Assembly: GCF_002847825.1 (NCBI RefSeq)
Contig: NZ_PKIZ01000006.1
Location: forward strand, 55,370-119,369
DNA from: Kytococcus schroeteri
Lineage (GTDB): Bacteria; Actinomycetota; Actinomycetes; Actinomycetales; Dermatophilaceae
Reading direction: 5' to 3'
DNA length: 64,000 bases
In this document: positions 45,545-55,390 of the stretch, in pieces
Layout: every line of letters begins with the position of its first letter
Position numbering within the stretch: position 1 is the stretch's first letter
Notes under the pieces: model-generated
Database searches by the model: none
What the model saw: only the letters and a program-made list of their open reading frames with translations
What the model was told of the DNA's origin: nothing
Program-made: the position numbers and the translations under genes

Positions 45545-46813
45545 TCAGGCCGAGGGTTGACCCATCTCGGCGGCGTCGAGCAGCAGGTTGGGCGACCCGT
45601 TGGTGCCGCCCACCGCATCGGGGGTGGCGGTCCGCTGCAGGGCCGAGGTGAGATCGGCGACCGTGGCCTCGGGGTGCTGCTGCAGGTGCAGCGCGGCAGC
45701 GCCGGCCACGTGTGGGGCGGCCATCGAGGTGCCGCTCATGGTGGTCCAGGCCGTGTCCCCGGCGATGCCGGCCGAGACCACGTCGCTGCCCGGGGCGAGC
45801 AGGTTGACGCACTGGCCGTAGTTGGAGAAGTCCGAGAGCCGGTCGGCGGAGTCGGTGGAGCCCACGCTCAGCGCGCCCTCGGCACGGCCCGGGGAGGTGG
45901 AGCAGGCGTCGGCCGAGAAGTTGCCGGCGGCCACCACCGAGAGCACCCCGCTGGCGGTGAGGCGGTTCACCGCCTCGTCCACGGCCTCGTTGGCCGGGCC
46001 CTGGATGCTCAGGTTGGCCACCGACGGGCCGGAGTGGTTCTGCGCCACCCAGTCGATCCCGGCGATGATGCCGTCCCACGACCCGCGGTTGTCGCAGCCC
46101 AGCACGCGCACCGGCACCAGGGACACGTCCTTGGCCACGCCGTAGGTCTCTCCGCCGACGGTGCCGGCCACGTGCGTGCCGTGCCCGGCGCAGTCCTCGG
46201 TGCCCCACCCGTCCTCGACGAAGCCCGCCCCCTGGCCGACGCGACCCGAGAGGTCCTGGTGGGTGGAGCGGATGCCGGTGTCGATGACGTAGGCGGTGAC
46301 GCCCTCGCCGGTGGACTCGTAGCTGTACGAGCCGTCCAGCGGCAGGGCCTCCTGGTCCACGCGGTCCAGGCCCCACGGGGCGTCGGCCTGCGTCTCGGCG
46401 CCGCCCACCGCGCCGTCGCGGGAGACCGCGGCCACGCCGGGGGCCCTACGCAGCGCCTCGGCCTGCGCGGGGGTGGCGCGCACGGTGTACCCGCCGATGC
46501 CGTGCAGGCGGCGGCCCACCTCCAGGCCGCGGGCGGTGGCCTCCTCGGCGCGCTGGTCGGTGGTGCGGGCCACGGCGGCGCGTGCGGTGGGGGCGGCCAG
46601 GGACCCGGCGGCGGAGGCCTGCGCGGGCAGGTCGAGCACCACCAGCCAGGTGGTGCGGCCCGAGGCGTCCAGTGCGCCGGGGGCCGTGGGAGCAGCGGGG
46701 GCCGGGGCGCCGGCATCGAGCAGGGGTGCCGCGGTGGAGGCGGCGGGTGCGGGCACCAGGCCCAGCACGGCCAGGGCGACGAACGGGCGGGAGGGGTGGT
46801 GCGAGCGGTTCAC
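45545..46813 (-). CDS. Secreted S8 subtilisin-like protease 3, catalytic domain only
   Basis: 422 residues from GTG 46813. Signal-like start [20 protein letters not shown], Ala/Pro-rich spacer, I9 propeptide, then Asp [12 protein letters not shown], His [16 protein letters not shown] and Ser [18 protein letters not shown]. No C-terminal domain is present. It shares with protease 1 the long identical stretch around [19 protein letters not shown] and [17 protein letters not shown], so the two are recent duplicates. Confidence 0.93.
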   Translation of the reverse strand: MNRSHHPSRPFVALAVLGLVPAPAASTAAPLLDAGAPAPAAPTAPGALDASGRTTWLVVLDLPAQASAAGSLAAPTARAAVARTTDQRAEEATARGLEVGRRLHGIGGYTVRATPAQAEALRRAPGVAAVSRDGAVGGAETQADAPWGLDRVDQEALPLDGSYSYESTGEGVTAYVIDTGIRSTHQDLSGRVGQGAGFVEDGWGTEDCAGHGTHVAGTVGGETYGVAKDVSLVPVRVLGCDNRGSWDGIIAGIDWVAQNHSGPSVANLSIQGPANEAVDEAVNRLTASGVLSVVAAGNFSADACSTSPGRAEGALSVGSTDSADRLSDFSNYGQCVNLLAPGSDVVSAGIAGDTAWTTMSGTSMAAPHVAGAAALHLQQHPEATVADLTSALQRTATPDAVGGTNGSPNLLLDAAEMGQPSA

Positions 46814-46859
46814 GGGGGTCTCCGGGGTGTGAGGGGTGAGAGCCGTGGGAGCGGGGATG

Positions 46860-46897
46860 CGTCGTGCCGGGCCCCGGGTCCGGGACCCGGCACGACG
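46860..46897 (-). terminator. Hairpin terminator after protease 4
   Basis: CGTCGTGCCGGG (46860-46871) pairs with CCCGGCACGACG (46886-46897), a 12-bp stem with a GC-rich inner part, 15 bases after the protease 4 stop. Confidence 0.75.
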
Positions 46898-46911
46898 GGT
46901 GGGGCGCTGCC

Positions 46912-48168
46912 TCAGGCCTGGAAGGCCTTGAGCGCGTTGAGCAGCAGGTTGGGCGAACCGTTCACCTTGTCGATCGCGTCCTTCGTGGCGGTCGTGGTGA
47001 GGGTCTCCTTCACCTGGTCAGCGGTGGCCTCGGGGTTCTTCTGCAGCGCCAGGGCGGCCGCACCGGCCACGTGCGGGGAGGCCATCGAGGTGCCGGAGAT
47101 GGTCTTGGTGGCGTCGTCGGAGTCCTTCCACGCCGAGGTGATGTCCACGCCCGGGGCCAGGATGTCCACGCACTCACCGAAGTTGGAGAACTCGGCCAGC
47201 ACGTCGGTGTTGTCCGTGGCACCCACGGTGATGGCCTTCTGGGAGGCGGCCGGGGAGTGCTGGCAGGCGTCCTCGGTGTCGTTGCCGGCGGCCACGGCGG
47301 TCACCACGCCGGCGTCGCTCATGCGGTCCACGGCCTCGTCCATGGCCCCGAGCTTGGTGCCGCCCAGGCTCATGTTGGCCACGTCCGGGCCCTCGGTGGC
47401 GGCGGCCTCGTCCATGACCCACTCCATCGCGGCCAGGATGCCCAGCACGGAGCCCGAGCCGTCGCACTCCAGCACGCGGACCGGCTCCAGCTTCACGTCC
47501 TTGGCCACGCCGTAGGTGGTGCCACCCACGGTGGCGGCCACGTGGGTGCCGTGGCCCTGGCAGTCGTTGGTGCCCTCGCCGTCCTGCACGACGGTGTGGC
47601 CCTCGCCCACGCGGCCGGCCAGGTCCTTGTGGGTGGCGCGGATGCCGGTGTCGATGATGAAGGCGGTCACGCCCTCGCCGGTGCCCTCGTAGGTGTAGGT
47701 CTTGTCCAGCTCGGCCGCCTCCTGGTCCACGCGGTCCAGGCCCCACGGGGCGTCGGCCTGCTCCTCGTCGATGCTGACGCGCGCGTCGCGCTCCACCGAC
47801 GCCACGGCCGGGTCGGCCTCCAGCGCGGCCACCTGCTCGGGGGTGAGGTCCGCGGCGGTCACGGCGCCCAGGGTGTCGAGCTGCGCACGGACGTCCACGC
47901 CCTGCGCGGAGAAGCGGGAGGCGGCCGACGCGGTGGCGGTGGCCACGGCCGTGCGCGCGGAGGAGGTGGTCAGCGCGCGGTCGCCGGTGGCCTCCTCGGG
48001 CAGCTCCAGCATGACGATCCAGTCGCCGGCGGTGGCGGCGTCGAACTGCGTGGACGAGGCGCCGGAGGGGGTGGCCTCGAGGGTCAGCGGGGAGGCGGTG
48101 GCGGCGCCGGTGCCCAGGGTCAGGGCGGTGGGGGCGGCCAGGGCGAGGGCGGTGCGGGTGGTCTTCAC
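46912..48168 (-). CDS. Secreted S8 subtilisin-like protease 4, catalytic domain only
   Basis: 418 residues from GTG 48168 (GGAGA RBS). Signal peptide [21 protein letters not shown]9 propeptide ([10 protein letters not shown] ... [16 protein letters not shown]); Asp [12 protein letters not shown], His [16 protein letters not shown], Ser [18 protein letters not shown]. More acidic than proteases 1 and 3 and closest to protease 5 ([11 protein letters not shown] end). An insertion [10 protein letters not shown] follows the VMEW-like helix. Confidence 0.93.
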   Translation of the reverse strand: MKTTRTALALAAPTALTLGTGAATASPLTLEATPSGASSTQFDAATAGDWIVMLELPEEATGDRALTTSSARTAVATATASAASRFSAQGVDVRAQLDTLGAVTAADLTPEQVAALEADPAVASVERDARVSIDEEQADAPWGLDRVDQEAAELDKTYTYEGTGEGVTAFIIDTGIRATHKDLAGRVGEGHTVVQDGEGTNDCQGHGTHVAATVGGTTYGVAKDVKLEPVRVLECDGSGSVLGILAAMEWVMDEAAATEGPDVANMSLGGTKLGAMDEAVDRMSDAGVVTAVAAGNDTEDACQHSPAASQKAITVGATDNTDVLAEFSNFGECVDILAPGVDITSAWKDSDDATKTISGTSMASPHVAGAAALALQKNPEATADQVKETLTTTATKDAIDKVNGSPNLLLNALKAFQA

Positions 48169-48243
48169 GGGGGTCTCCAGGTGGGTGCGGAGGGGGTGGT
48201 ACCTGAGGTGTGTGCGTCGGGCCGGCGGCACGGGGCCGGGCCG

Positions 48244-48280
48244 GGACGTGCCGGGCCCCCGAGGGGAGCCCGGCACGTCC
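48244..48280 (-). terminator. Hairpin terminator after protease 5
   Basis: GGACGTGCCGGGC (48244-48256) pairs with GCCCGGCACGTCC (48268-48280), a 13-bp perfect stem, about 25 bases after the protease 5 stop. Confidence 0.78.
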
Positions 48281-48305
48281 AGTGGGGAGATGTCCTGCCG
48301 TCAGG

Positions 48306-49553
48306 TCAGCCGGCGGAGACCTTCAGCGCGTTCAGCAGCAGGTTCGGCGAGCCGTTCACACCGTCGATCGCGTCCTTCGTGGCGGTCTCGGTCAGGGTGG
48401 CCGTGACCTCCTCCACGGTGGCCTGCGGGTTCTTCTCCAGGGCCAGGGCGGCGCCACCGGCGACGTGCGGGGAGGCCATCGAGGTACCGGAAATGGTGTT
48501 GGTGGCCTCGTCGTCGTCCATCCAGGCCGAGGTGATGTCGGTGCCAGGGGCCAGGATGTCGACGCAGTCACCGAAGTTCGAGAAGTCGGACAGCGCGTCA
48601 CCCTCGGCGGTCGAACCCACGGTGATGGCGGACTCCGCACGGGCCGGCGAGTAGTTGCAGGCGTCGTCGGTGTCGTTGCCGGCGGCCACGGCGGTCACGA
48701 TGCCGGCCTCGGTCATGCGGCCGATGGCCTCGTCGAGCACCTGGTCGGCGCCACCACCCAGGGACATGTTGGCGACCGACGGGGTGTCGCCCTTGTTCTC
48801 GATGACCCAGTCCATGGCGGTGATGATGCCGTCGGTGGAGCCGGAGCCCTCGCAGCTCAGCACGCGCACCGGGATGAGGTTGGTGCCCTTGGCGACGCCG
48901 AACTCCTTGCCGCCCATGGTGCCGGCGACGTGGGTGCCGTGACCGTTGCAGTCGTCGGTGCCCATGCCGTCGTCGATGGCGGAGAAGCCCTCGCCGACGC
49001 GGCCCTCGAAGTCGGAGTGGGTGGCGCGCACGCCGGTGTCGATGACGTAGGAGTTCACGCCCTCGCCGGTGCCCTCGTAGTTGTAGGTCTGGTCCAGCTC
49101 GGGGGCCTCCTGGTCCACGCGGTCCAGGCCCCAGGTGGCGTCCGTCTGCGCCTCGGTGGCGTGGACGGTGCGGCTCTTGGTCACCGAGGCCACGGCCGGG
49201 TCGGCCTCGAGCTCGGCGACCTGCTCCGGGGTCAGGTTGGCGGTGAAGCCACCCAGGGACTTGAGTTCGTTCTTGACGTCGGCGCCCTTCGCGGCGTACT
49301 TGGCGGCGGTGGCCTCGGTGGTGGAGGCGACGGCAGCCTTGGCGTCGGCGGACTTCATGCCCTGGGCGCCCATGGCCTGCTGCGGGAGCTCCAGCATGAC
49401 GATGTAGTCGGCGGCCTGCGAGGCGCTCATCACGGTCGCGCCCTGCTCGGAGCCGGCGTTCACGTCGAAGGCGGTCGGCGCGGCCGTGGCGGTGGTGCCC
49501 AGCGCGAGGGTGGCAGCAGCAGTGAGGCCGAAGACGGTACGAACGGTGGTCAT
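48306..49553 (-). CDS. Secreted S8 subtilisin-like protease 5, catalytic domain only
   Basis: 415 residues from ATG 49553 with the strongest RBS of the group (AAGGAGGAAA). Sec signal MTTVRTVFGLTAAATLALGT; I9 propeptide (YIVMLELPQQ ... NLTPEQVAELEADPAV); Asp SYVIDTGVRATH, His [16 protein letters not shown], Ser [18 protein letters not shown]. The protein is markedly acidic and the codons are strongly biased to C-ending forms, suggesting this copy is highly expressed. It stands first in the tandem array (furthest upstream). Confidence 0.93.
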   Translation of the reverse strand: MTTVRTVFGLTAAATLALGTTATAAPTAFDVNAGSEQGATVMSASQAADYIVMLELPQQAMGAQGMKSADAKAAVASTTEATAAKYAAKGADVKNELKSLGGFTANLTPEQVAELEADPAVASVTKSRTVHATEAQTDATWGLDRVDQEAPELDQTYNYEGTGEGVNSYVIDTGVRATHSDFEGRVGEGFSAIDDGMGTDDCNGHGTHVAGTMGGKEFGVAKGTNLIPVRVLSCEGSGSTDGIITAMDWVIENKGDTPSVANMSLGGGADQVLDEAIGRMTEAGIVTAVAAGNDTDDACNYSPARAESAITVGSTAEGDALSDFSNFGDCVDILAPGTDITSAWMDDDEATNTISGTSMASPHVAGGAALALEKNPQATVEEVTATLTETATKDAIDGVNGSPNLLLNALKVSAG

Positions 49554-49706
49554 GAGTTTCCTCCTTGACGTCGATGGCGGAGTCCCGCCGTCGTGGCGGT
49601 TGGTCCGCCGGTGAGATCGATCGTGGGTCAACTCACTTTGCGTACCAACCCCTTTGACCATTCCTTGGGTCAACCGTGGTCTGCTGTGAGGGGCTCTTGG
49701 GGCGCA

Positions 49707-49744
49707 CCCAAGAACGCCCCCGGTGGGCCGGGGGCGTTCTTGGG
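49707..49744. terminator. Hairpin terminator downstream of the MFS gene
   Basis: CCCAAGAACGCCCCCGG (49707-49723) pairs perfectly over 17 bp with its complement (49728-49744) around TGGG. It ends the acyl-CoA dehydrogenase-SDR-MFS operon on the minus strand. Confidence 0.85.
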
Positions 49745-49787
49745 AGAAGGGGTGCCGACGGGGTCCGACGGCGGCTCGGGCGGGCCG

Positions 49788-51134
49788 TCAGCGGCGGCCG
49801 GTGAGCCGGGGCCAGTTGCGGTTGCCCACCTCGCGGCGCCACACCTCGCGCCAGGTGGGCACCGTCAGCCCGTGCACGTGGCGGGCGCGGCGGCGGGTGA
49901 GCACGATGCCCAGCGGACCGAGCAGGTAGGGCACGAGCACCACCGCCCAAGCCCGGCGGAAGGCCTCCAGCGAGTACCCGCCGCCCTGCAGGTCCAGGGA
50001 CAGGCCGATGCCGAGGATGGTCAGCAGCGTGACCCCAAAGCCGGTCATGATGATGACGCCGGTGGCCGTACCCAGCCGCTCCGAGGGGGAGAAGGTGCGG
50101 GCGAAGTCGAAGGCCACCGCCGACCCCGGGCCACCGAGTGAGAGCCCCACCACCCAGGCCACCAGCAGCCACACCGGCGCCGGGCCGGGCCACAGCATCA
50201 CCGCGGTCCAGGGCAGCGCGGTGGCGGCCACCACGAGCAGCGCCAGGGTGGAGCGGCGCAACGGGTGGCGCTGGGTCAGGAAGCCGACCGTCGGTCCGGC
50301 CACGACGCCCAGCAGCACCAGCAGGGTGAGCAGCCCCGAGGCGGTAGCGTCGCTGCGCCCCTCGGCCTGCGTGAGGTAGGGGAAGCCCCACATCATGGCG
50401 AAGGTCATGGGAGCGAACACGGTGGAGGCGTGGGTGAACGCGCCCAGCCAGGTACCGGGGTGGCGCAGCACGGCGCCCATGCCCGTGCGCGGCCGACGGG
50501 GTGCTGCCGGGTCGGCCTCCTGCGAGCCGTCGGGGCGGCGCGGGTGGTCGCGCACCAGCATGAAGGTGGTCACCGCGGAGAAGGCCGCGGTGAGGGCGGC
50601 CAGCAGGTAGGCGCTCGTCCAGCCGGTGGTGCGCAGCAGCCACACCAGGGGCAGCGCCGAGACCACCTGGCCGAACTGGCCCGTCAGACCGGTCACCTGC
50701 GTCATCACCGGCACGCGGTGGCTGGGGAACCACGCCGGCACGAGGCGGATCACCGAGGCGAAGGTCATCGCGTCGCCGACGCCCACCAGCACGCGGGCGG
50801 CGATGGCCCAGCCTAGGTCCGGCAGCAGGGCCATGCCGGTCTGGCCCAGCGCCATGCACACCGCACCGGCGGTGATGAGGCGCCGGGAGCCCCATCGGTC
50901 CAGGGCCAGACCCACGGGGATCTGCGCGCCGGAGTAGACCAGCAACTGCACCACCACGAAGGTGGCCACCACCGAGGCGCCCACGCCGAAGCGCTCCGCG
51001 GCGGGCACGGCGGCCACGCCCAGGGAGCTGCGGTGGAAGACGGCCACCGCAAAGGCGAAGACGCCGGCGGCCCAGACCATCCAGGCCAGGCGCGGCGTCT
51101 CCTGCGGGGTGCTGCTCGCGGTGGAACGGCTCAC
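49788..51134 (-). CDS. Major facilitator superfamily transporter
   Basis: 448 residues, about twelve membrane segments. Motif A-like LALDRWGSRRLITAGAVCMAL between helices 2 and 3 and a second copy VGFLTQRHPLRRS are visible; the central loop (DHPRRPDGSQEADP) is charged. It resembles anion/cation- or organic-acid-type MFS carriers. GTG 51134 overlaps the stop of the SDR gene, so it is the third cistron after the acyl-CoA dehydrogenase and SDR genes, suggesting uptake or efflux of a carboxylate handled by them (inference). Confidence 0.87.
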   Translation of the reverse strand: MSRSTASSTPQETPRLAWMVWAAGVFAFAVAVFHRSSLGVAAVPAAERFGVGASVVATFVVVQLLVYSGAQIPVGLALDRWGSRRLITAGAVCMALGQTGMALLPDLGWAIAARVLVGVGDAMTFASVIRLVPAWFPSHRVPVMTQVTGLTGQFGQVVSALPLVWLLRTTGWTSAYLLAALTAAFSAVTTFMLVRDHPRRPDGSQEADPAAPRRPRTGMGAVLRHPGTWLGAFTHASTVFAPMTFAMMWGFPYLTQAEGRSDATASGLLTLLVLLGVVAGPTVGFLTQRHPLRRSTLALLVVAATALPWTAVMLWPGPAPVWLLVAWVVGLSLGGPGSAVAFDFARTFSPSERLGTATGVIIMTGFGVTLLTILGIGLSLDLQGGGYSLEAFRRAWAVVLVPYLLGPLGIVLTRRRARHVHGLTVPTWREVWRREVGNRNWPRLTGRR

Positions 51135-51925
51135 TTGGGCGGCATGCGCAGTGCGCCGTCGAGGCGGATGACCTCGCCGTTGAGCAGCGGGTTCTCCACC
51201 AGGTGGGTCACCAGGGCGGCGTACTCCTCCGGCTTGCCGAGGCGGGCCGGGTGGGGGACGAGGGCCTCCAGGGTCTCCTTCACGTCACCGGGCATGCCGG
51301 CCATCATCGGGGTCTCCATGACGCCCGGGGCGATGGTCATGACGCGGATCTGGCTGGGGGCCAGGTCGCGGGCGGCCGGCAGGGTGAGGGCGGCGATGGC
51401 GCCCTTGGAGGAGGCGTAGGCGGCCTGGCCGATCTGGCCGTCGTACGCGGCCACCGACGCGGTGTTCACGATCAGGCCGCGGTCGCCCTGGCCGCGCTCG
51501 TCGGCCACCGGCTCGTTGGCGGCCATGGCCTCGGCAGCCAGGCGCAGCACGTTGAAGGTGCCCACCAGGTTGATGTCGATGACCGTCCGGTAGGTCTCCA
51601 GCGGCAGCACGCCCTTGCGGCCCAGGATCTTGCCCGGGGTGGCCACGCCGGCGCAGTTCACCGCCAGGCGCAGGGTGCCCAGCTGCTGGGCGGCGGCCAC
51701 GGCGGCTGCCACCTGCTCCTCGTCGCGCACGTCGGCGCCGGCGAAGAACGCCCGGCCGTCACCGAACTCCTCGGTGAACGCGGCGGCGGCCTTCTCGCCG
51801 GCCTCGCCCGGCAGGTCGACGAGCACCACGCGGGCGCCGGCCTCGAGCAGGCGGCGGGCGGTGCTGTTGCCCAGGCCCTGGGCGCCGCCGGTGATGAGGG
51901 CGACGAAGTCCTCGGTGATCTGCAT
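51131..51925 (-). CDS. Short-chain dehydrogenase, 3-hydroxyacyl-CoA dehydrogenase type II-like
   Basis: 264 residues. The NAD site TGGAQGLG is at 12-19, the NCAG motif at 90-93, and the catalytic S157, Y170 and K174 in YASSKGAI. The VDLPGEAG segment after beta-2 indicates NAD preference. Similar to HSD17B10-type enzymes that oxidise 3-hydroxyacyl-CoAs, including 2-methyl-3-hydroxybutyryl-CoA of isoleucine breakdown. Placed directly after an acyl-CoA dehydrogenase gene, which fits beta-oxidation. Confidence 0.9.
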   Translation of the reverse strand: MQITEDFVALITGGAQGLGNSTARRLLEAGARVVLVDLPGEAGEKAAAAFTEEFGDGRAFFAGADVRDEEQVAAAVAAAQQLGTLRLAVNCAGVATPGKILGRKGVLPLETYRTVIDINLVGTFNVLRLAAEAMAANEPVADERGQGDRGLIVNTASVAAYDGQIGQAAYASSKGAIAALTLPAARDLAPSQIRVMTIAPGVMETPMMAGMPGDVKETLEALVPHPARLGKPEEYAALVTHLVENPLLNGEVIRLDGALRMPPK

Positions 51926-51991
51926 CAGGTGTCCCTTCTGGCGTGGCCGCGCCGCCCGGTGGCGGGCGGCGCAGCGGGGTGTGGAGGTGGG

Positions 51992-53167
51992 TCAGCCCAG
52001 CGACTTGAGCATGTCGCGGGCGATGACCATGCGCTGGATCTGGTTGGTGCCCTCGAAGATCTGGGTGATCTTGGCGTCGCGGAAGTAGCGCTCGGCCGGG
52101 AAGTCGGTGGTGTAGCCGTAGCCGCCCAGCACCTGGATGGCGTCGGTGGTCACCTTCATCGCGGTGTCGCTGGCGAACATCTTGGCGATGGCGGCCTCGC
52201 GGCCGAACGGCTTGCCGGCGTCCTTGAGGCGGGCGGCGTGCAGGTAGGTGCTGCGCGCCGCGGTGGTCTGTGCCTGCGTGTCGGCCAGCATGAACTGCAG
52301 TCCCTGGTTGCTGATGATCGGCTTGCCGAACTGCTCGCGCTCTGCGGCGTACTTCAGTGCCAGGTCGGTGGCGGCCTGGGCCAGGCCGGTGGAGGCCGCG
52401 GCGATGCCCAGGCGGCCGGAGTCCAGCGCGGCCAGGGCGATGTTCAGACCCTTGCCGGGGGTGCCGATGAGGTTCTCACCCGGCACGGTGACCTTGTCGT
52501 AGAGCACCTCGCGGACGGTGTCGGAGTGCAGGCCCATCTTGCGCTCGGGCTCGGCGAAGGTGAGGCCCTCGGTGCCGGCCGGGACGTGGAAGCAGCTGAT
52601 GCCCTTGCCGTCGTTCTCCCCGGTGCGGGCGAAGGTGGTGTAGAAGTCCGCGTGGCCGGCGTGGGAGATCCACATCTTGCCGCCGGAGATGGCGTAGGAC
52701 TCCGACCGGCCGGTCTCGTCGACCTCGCCGCTGCCCACGGCCTTGGTCTTCATCGAGGCGACGTCGGAGCCGGCGGCCGGCTCGGACAGGCAGTAGGAGC
52801 CGAACCACTGCCCGCCCACCATGTCCGGCAGCAGGCGCTGCTTCTGCTCCTCGGTGCCGTAGTTGAAGACCGGGAAGCAGGTGAGGGCGTGGATGGAGAC
52901 GCCCACACCGATGGCCATCCAGGCGCTGGAGAGCTCCTCGATGCACTGCAGATACACCTCGTACGGCTGCCCGGCGCCCCCGTACTCCTCGGGGTAGGGC
53001 AGGCCCAGCAGTCCGGCCTCGCCGAGGGTCTTGAACACCTCGGCGGGGAACTCGGCATTCTTCTCGTACTCGTCGGCCTTCGGGGCGATCTCCTTGGCGG
53101 CGATGTCGCGGACGAGGGCGATGAGGTCTTCCGACTCGGGCGTCGGCATCAAGCGGGTCACGGGCAT
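51992..53167 (-). CDS. Acyl-CoA dehydrogenase
   Basis: 391 residues. Flavoenzyme forming the alpha-beta double bond of acyl-CoAs. Family signatures AGLLGLPYPEEYGGAGQPY, CLSEPAAGSDVASMKT, KMWISHAGHADFY and DAIQVLGGYGYTTDFPAER are present; the catalytic base is the Glu in IFEGTNQIQR, the short/branched-chain position. ATG 53167 was chosen because TACCCT lies exactly 6 bases upstream (leaderless); GTG 53173 is an alternative. First gene of the operon with SDR and MFS genes. With mmsB and mutAB it suggests branched-chain amino-acid or fatty-acid catabolism. Confidence 0.94.
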   Translation of the reverse strand: MPVTRLMPTPESEDLIALVRDIAAKEIAPKADEYEKNAEFPAEVFKTLGEAGLLGLPYPEEYGGAGQPYEVYLQCIEELSSAWMAIGVGVSIHALTCFPVFNYGTEEQKQRLLPDMVGGQWFGSYCLSEPAAGSDVASMKTKAVGSGEVDETGRSESYAISGGKMWISHAGHADFYTTFARTGENDGKGISCFHVPAGTEGLTFAEPERKMGLHSDTVREVLYDKVTVPGENLIGTPGKGLNIALAALDSGRLGIAAASTGLAQAATDLALKYAAEREQFGKPIISNQGLQFMLADTQAQTTAARSTYLHAARLKDAGKPFGREAAIAKMFASDTAMKVTTDAIQVLGGYGYTTDFPAERYFRDAKITQIFEGTNQIQRMVIARDMLKSLG

Positions 53168-53173
53168 GCACAC

Positions 53174-53179
53174 AGGGTA
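53174..53179 (-). promoter_or_regulatory. -10 TACCCT of the acyl-CoA dehydrogenase operon
   Basis: Minus-strand TACCCT, then GTGTGC, then ATG 53167: the same leaderless spacing as at the CAAX protease gene. Confidence 0.6.
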
Positions 53180-53248
53180 ACGAGGGTCACACGGCGGTCG
53201 TGCCGCGCCCGGCCTGTGAGTCGCCCGGAGGCGTGCCAGGGCGGGTGC

Positions 53249-54136
53249 TCACCCCATCGGCCAGGCGGTGAGCTCCGGGAGCTTGCCGGTGCGTCCGTCA
53301 CCCGAGGAGCGGCCGGTGACGCGCCGCCTCACCCACGGGCCGAGGTGGGTGCGGGTCCAGTCGCGGTGCTCGGCCCAGGTGCGCACCGGGGCGTCGGCGG
53401 GGTCGAGCGGCTCGCGGAAGGCGCCCCCGTCGGCCTCCTCGAAGCCCAGCGCGGCGTGCGCGGCGAGCGCGACGCGGCGGTGGCCCTCGGGGGTCATGTG
53501 GATGCGGTCCTCGCCCCACATGCGCCAGTCCTTGAGGAAGTCGCAGTCCCACTGGTTGAGCAGGTGGCAGCCGTGGCGGCCGGCGATGCTCACCAGGTGG
53601 GCGATGTACTGGCCCACCCGGCCGCGCGTGGCCGAGATGAGCGGCGCCCCGGCCGGGTCGGTGGGGGTGGCCAGCAGCACGTCGGCCGCCGCGGCCCGCA
53701 GGCGGATGACGGCCCGCTCCAGCTCGCGGGCCAGGGCGTCGGTGTCGGCACGGGGGCGCAGGATGTCGTTGCCGCCGCCCACGATGCTCACGAGCACGGG
53801 TGCGTCCGGGCGCTCGGCGCGGGCCTGCTCCACCAGGCGCAGGGCGGCCTCGGTCTGCGGGCCCGCCACGTCGGCCAGCTTGCGGCCGCGCACGGCGAGG
53901 TTCGCGTAGCGGAAGCGCGGGGTGCTGCTGCCGGCGGGCGGCGCCGGGGCGGTGGTGGCCAGCAGCGTGGCGAGGCGGTCCGCCCAGCCACCGAACTCGC
54001 CGACCGCGGGGGCCTCGTCGTCGCACATGCCCTCGGTGAACGAGTCGCCCAGGGCGACGTACGTGGCCCACGGACGCGGCGTGCTGGCCAGGTGCTGCAG
54101 CGGGCCGGGGACGGTGTGCAGGGGGTGGGTGCTCAC
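53249..54136 (-). CDS. SGNH/GDSL-family esterase or lipase
   Basis: 295 residues, cytoplasmic by absence of a signal peptide. Block [10 protein letters not shown] has the nucleophilic Ser; block III GGGNDIL provides the oxyanion Asn; block [11 protein letters not shown] has the Asp-x-x-His. The C terminus ([21 protein letters not shown]) is basic. GTG 54136 overlaps the ung stop, so the two are co-transcribed, a pairing with no obvious functional logic. Confidence 0.9.
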   Translation of the reverse strand: MSTHPLHTVPGPLQHLASTPRPWATYVALGDSFTEGMCDDEAPAVGEFGGWADRLATLLATTAPAPPAGSSTPRFRYANLAVRGRKLADVAGPQTEAALRLVEQARAERPDAPVLVSIVGGGNDILRPRADTDALARELERAVIRLRAAAADVLLATPTDPAGAPLISATRGRVGQYIAHLVSIAGRHGCHLLNQWDCDFLKDWRMWGEDRIHMTPEGHRRVALAAHAALGFEEADGGAFREPLDPADAPVRTWAEHRDWTRTHLGPWVRRRVTGRSSGDGRTGKLPELTAWPMG

Positions 54137-54822
54137 GGCAGGCTCCAGTCCACGGGGTCGGCGCCCTGCTCGGCGAGCAGCGCGTTGGTGCGGGTGAACG
54201 GGCGGGAGCCGAAGAAGCCCCGGCTCGCGCTCAACGGGGAGGGGTGTGGGGACTCGACGCACGGCATCGGGGCAAGGTGGGGCGCCAGGTTGCGGGCGTC
54301 GCGGCCCCAGAGGATGGCCGCCATGGGCTGGCCGTCGCGGGCGCGCTCGGCCAGGGCGCGGATGGCCAGCTCGGTGACCTGCTCCCAGCCGCGGCCGCGG
54401 TGCGACCCCGCCTCGCCTGGCTGCACGGTGAGGCAGCGGTTGAGCAGTAGCACGCCCTGGTGGAACCACGGGGAGAGGTCGCCGCGGGTGGGGCGCTCGC
54501 AGCCGGTGTCGTCCACGAGCTCGGTGAAGATGTTGGCCAGGCTGCGGGGCACGGGCTGCACCTCGGGGGCCACGGAGAAGCTCAGCCCCACGGCGTGCCC
54601 GGGGGTGGGGTACGGGTCCTGGCCCACCACCAGCACGCGCACCCGGTCCAGCGGCAGGGAGAAGGCGCGCAGCACGTTCTCGCCGGCCGGGAGGTAGCCC
54701 CGGCCGGCGGCGATCTCCTCGCGGAGGAAGACGCCCAGCCCGGCGAGGGTCTCGGCGGCGGGTTCGAGCGCCGGCACCCAGGACTCGTGGACCCTGCCGG
54801 CGAAGGTGGGGGCGTCGTTCAC
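54133..54822 (-). CDS. ung: Uracil-DNA glycosylase (family 1)
   Basis: Removes uracil from DNA; 229 residues. Water-activating motif GQDPYP at 67-72 (catalytic D69), LLLNRCLTV, and the minor-groove loop [13 protein letters not shown] with the catalytic His are all present, as is [13 protein letters not shown] 54822 was chosen at the family start; the frame is open upstream through the repeat cluster at 54853-54988. Located near two other DNA-damage genes (tag relic and alkB at 56419-57722). Confidence 0.95.
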   Translation of the reverse strand: MNDAPTFAGRVHESWVPALEPAAETLAGLGVFLREEIAAGRGYLPAGENVLRAFSLPLDRVRVLVVGQDPYPTPGHAVGLSFSVAPEVQPVPRSLANIFTELVDDTGCERPTRGDLSPWFHQGVLLLNRCLTVQPGEAGSHRGRGWEQVTELAIRALAERARDGQPMAAILWGRDARNLAPHLAPMPCVESPHPSPLSASRGFFGSRPFTRTNALLAEQGADPVDWSLP

Positions 54823-54852
54823 GCGGGCCACGGTACGTCGTGCCGCCGGGGC

Positions 54853-54988
54853 CGGTTCCGCACCGGTGCTGATCTCGTCCTGCCACCGGTCCGAACTCCG
54901 CACCGGTGCGCAAGTCGACTGTCGAGATCCGCACCGGTGCGGGTCTGGGAGAGGTGGGCAGTCGAGAACCGCACCGGTGCCGGTCTCG
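54853..54988. repeat. Palindromic repeat family 1, cluster before ung
   Basis: Four CCGCACCGGTGC cores within about 135 bp, linked by GATCTCGTCCTGCCAC, AAGTCGACTGTCGAGAT and GGCAGTCGAGAA-type spacers; the centre AGTCGACTGTCGAG matches the centre of the palindrome at 31055. It fills the divergent region between ung and the DUF3263 gene and may affect both promoters. Confidence 0.85.
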
Positions 54989-55081
54989 GTCCGGCGATGG
55001 GTGGTGAACGGCCTCGTGTGAGGGCCCACCCTGGCGCGGGCGGACGCCCCGCGGGCGAATCACACGCATGTGGTTCGCCGG

Positions 55082-55087
55082 TAGACT
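55082..55087 (+). promoter_or_regulatory. -10 TAGACT of the DUF3263 gene
   Basis: TAGACT is followed by 7 bases and the ATG, again the leaderless pattern seen elsewhere in this window. Confidence 0.55.
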
Positions 55088-55094
55088 GGCCCCC

Positions 55095-55382
55095 ATGGGA
55101 GCAGTTGAGCAGACGACCGGGGCCGCGGGGGAGCTGTCGGCCCGGGACCGCGAGATCCTCGCCTTCGAGCGACAGGCCTGGCGCTACGCCGGCGCCAAGG
55201 AGCAGGAGATCCGCGAGCTGTTCGGCCTCACCACCACGCAGTACTACCAGCGCCTCAACCAGCTGCTGGACACCGAGGCCGCCCTGGCTGCGGACCCGCT
55301 GCTGGTCAAGCGCCTGCGCCGCCAGCGCGACGCCCGGCACAGCACCCGCCTGCAGGCGCGCACCCGCGCCCGCGGCCACTGA
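55095..55382 (+). CDS. DUF3263 family protein
   Basis: 95 residues, a small actinobacterial protein with a helix-turn-helix-like core: LSARDREILAFERQAWRYAG, EIRELFGLTTTQYYQRL, NQLLDTEAALAADPLLVKRL, and a basic tail. The pattern (sigma-70 region 4-like recognition helix FGLTTTQYYQRLN) suggests DNA binding. In many actinobacteria it sits beside ung, as here. Function unestablished. Confidence 0.9.
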   Translation: MGAVEQTTGAAGELSARDREILAFERQAWRYAGAKEQEIRELFGLTTTQYYQRLNQLLDTEAALAADPLLVKRLRRQRDARHSTRLQARTRARGH

Positions 55383-55390
55383 CCGCCTCG

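Noticed and set aside
54853..54988. CRISPR array suggested by repeated CCGCACCGGTGC units before ung
   Set aside because: Units are short, self-palindromic and irregularly spaced, with spacers that resemble each other and the other family-1 clusters; no cas genes.
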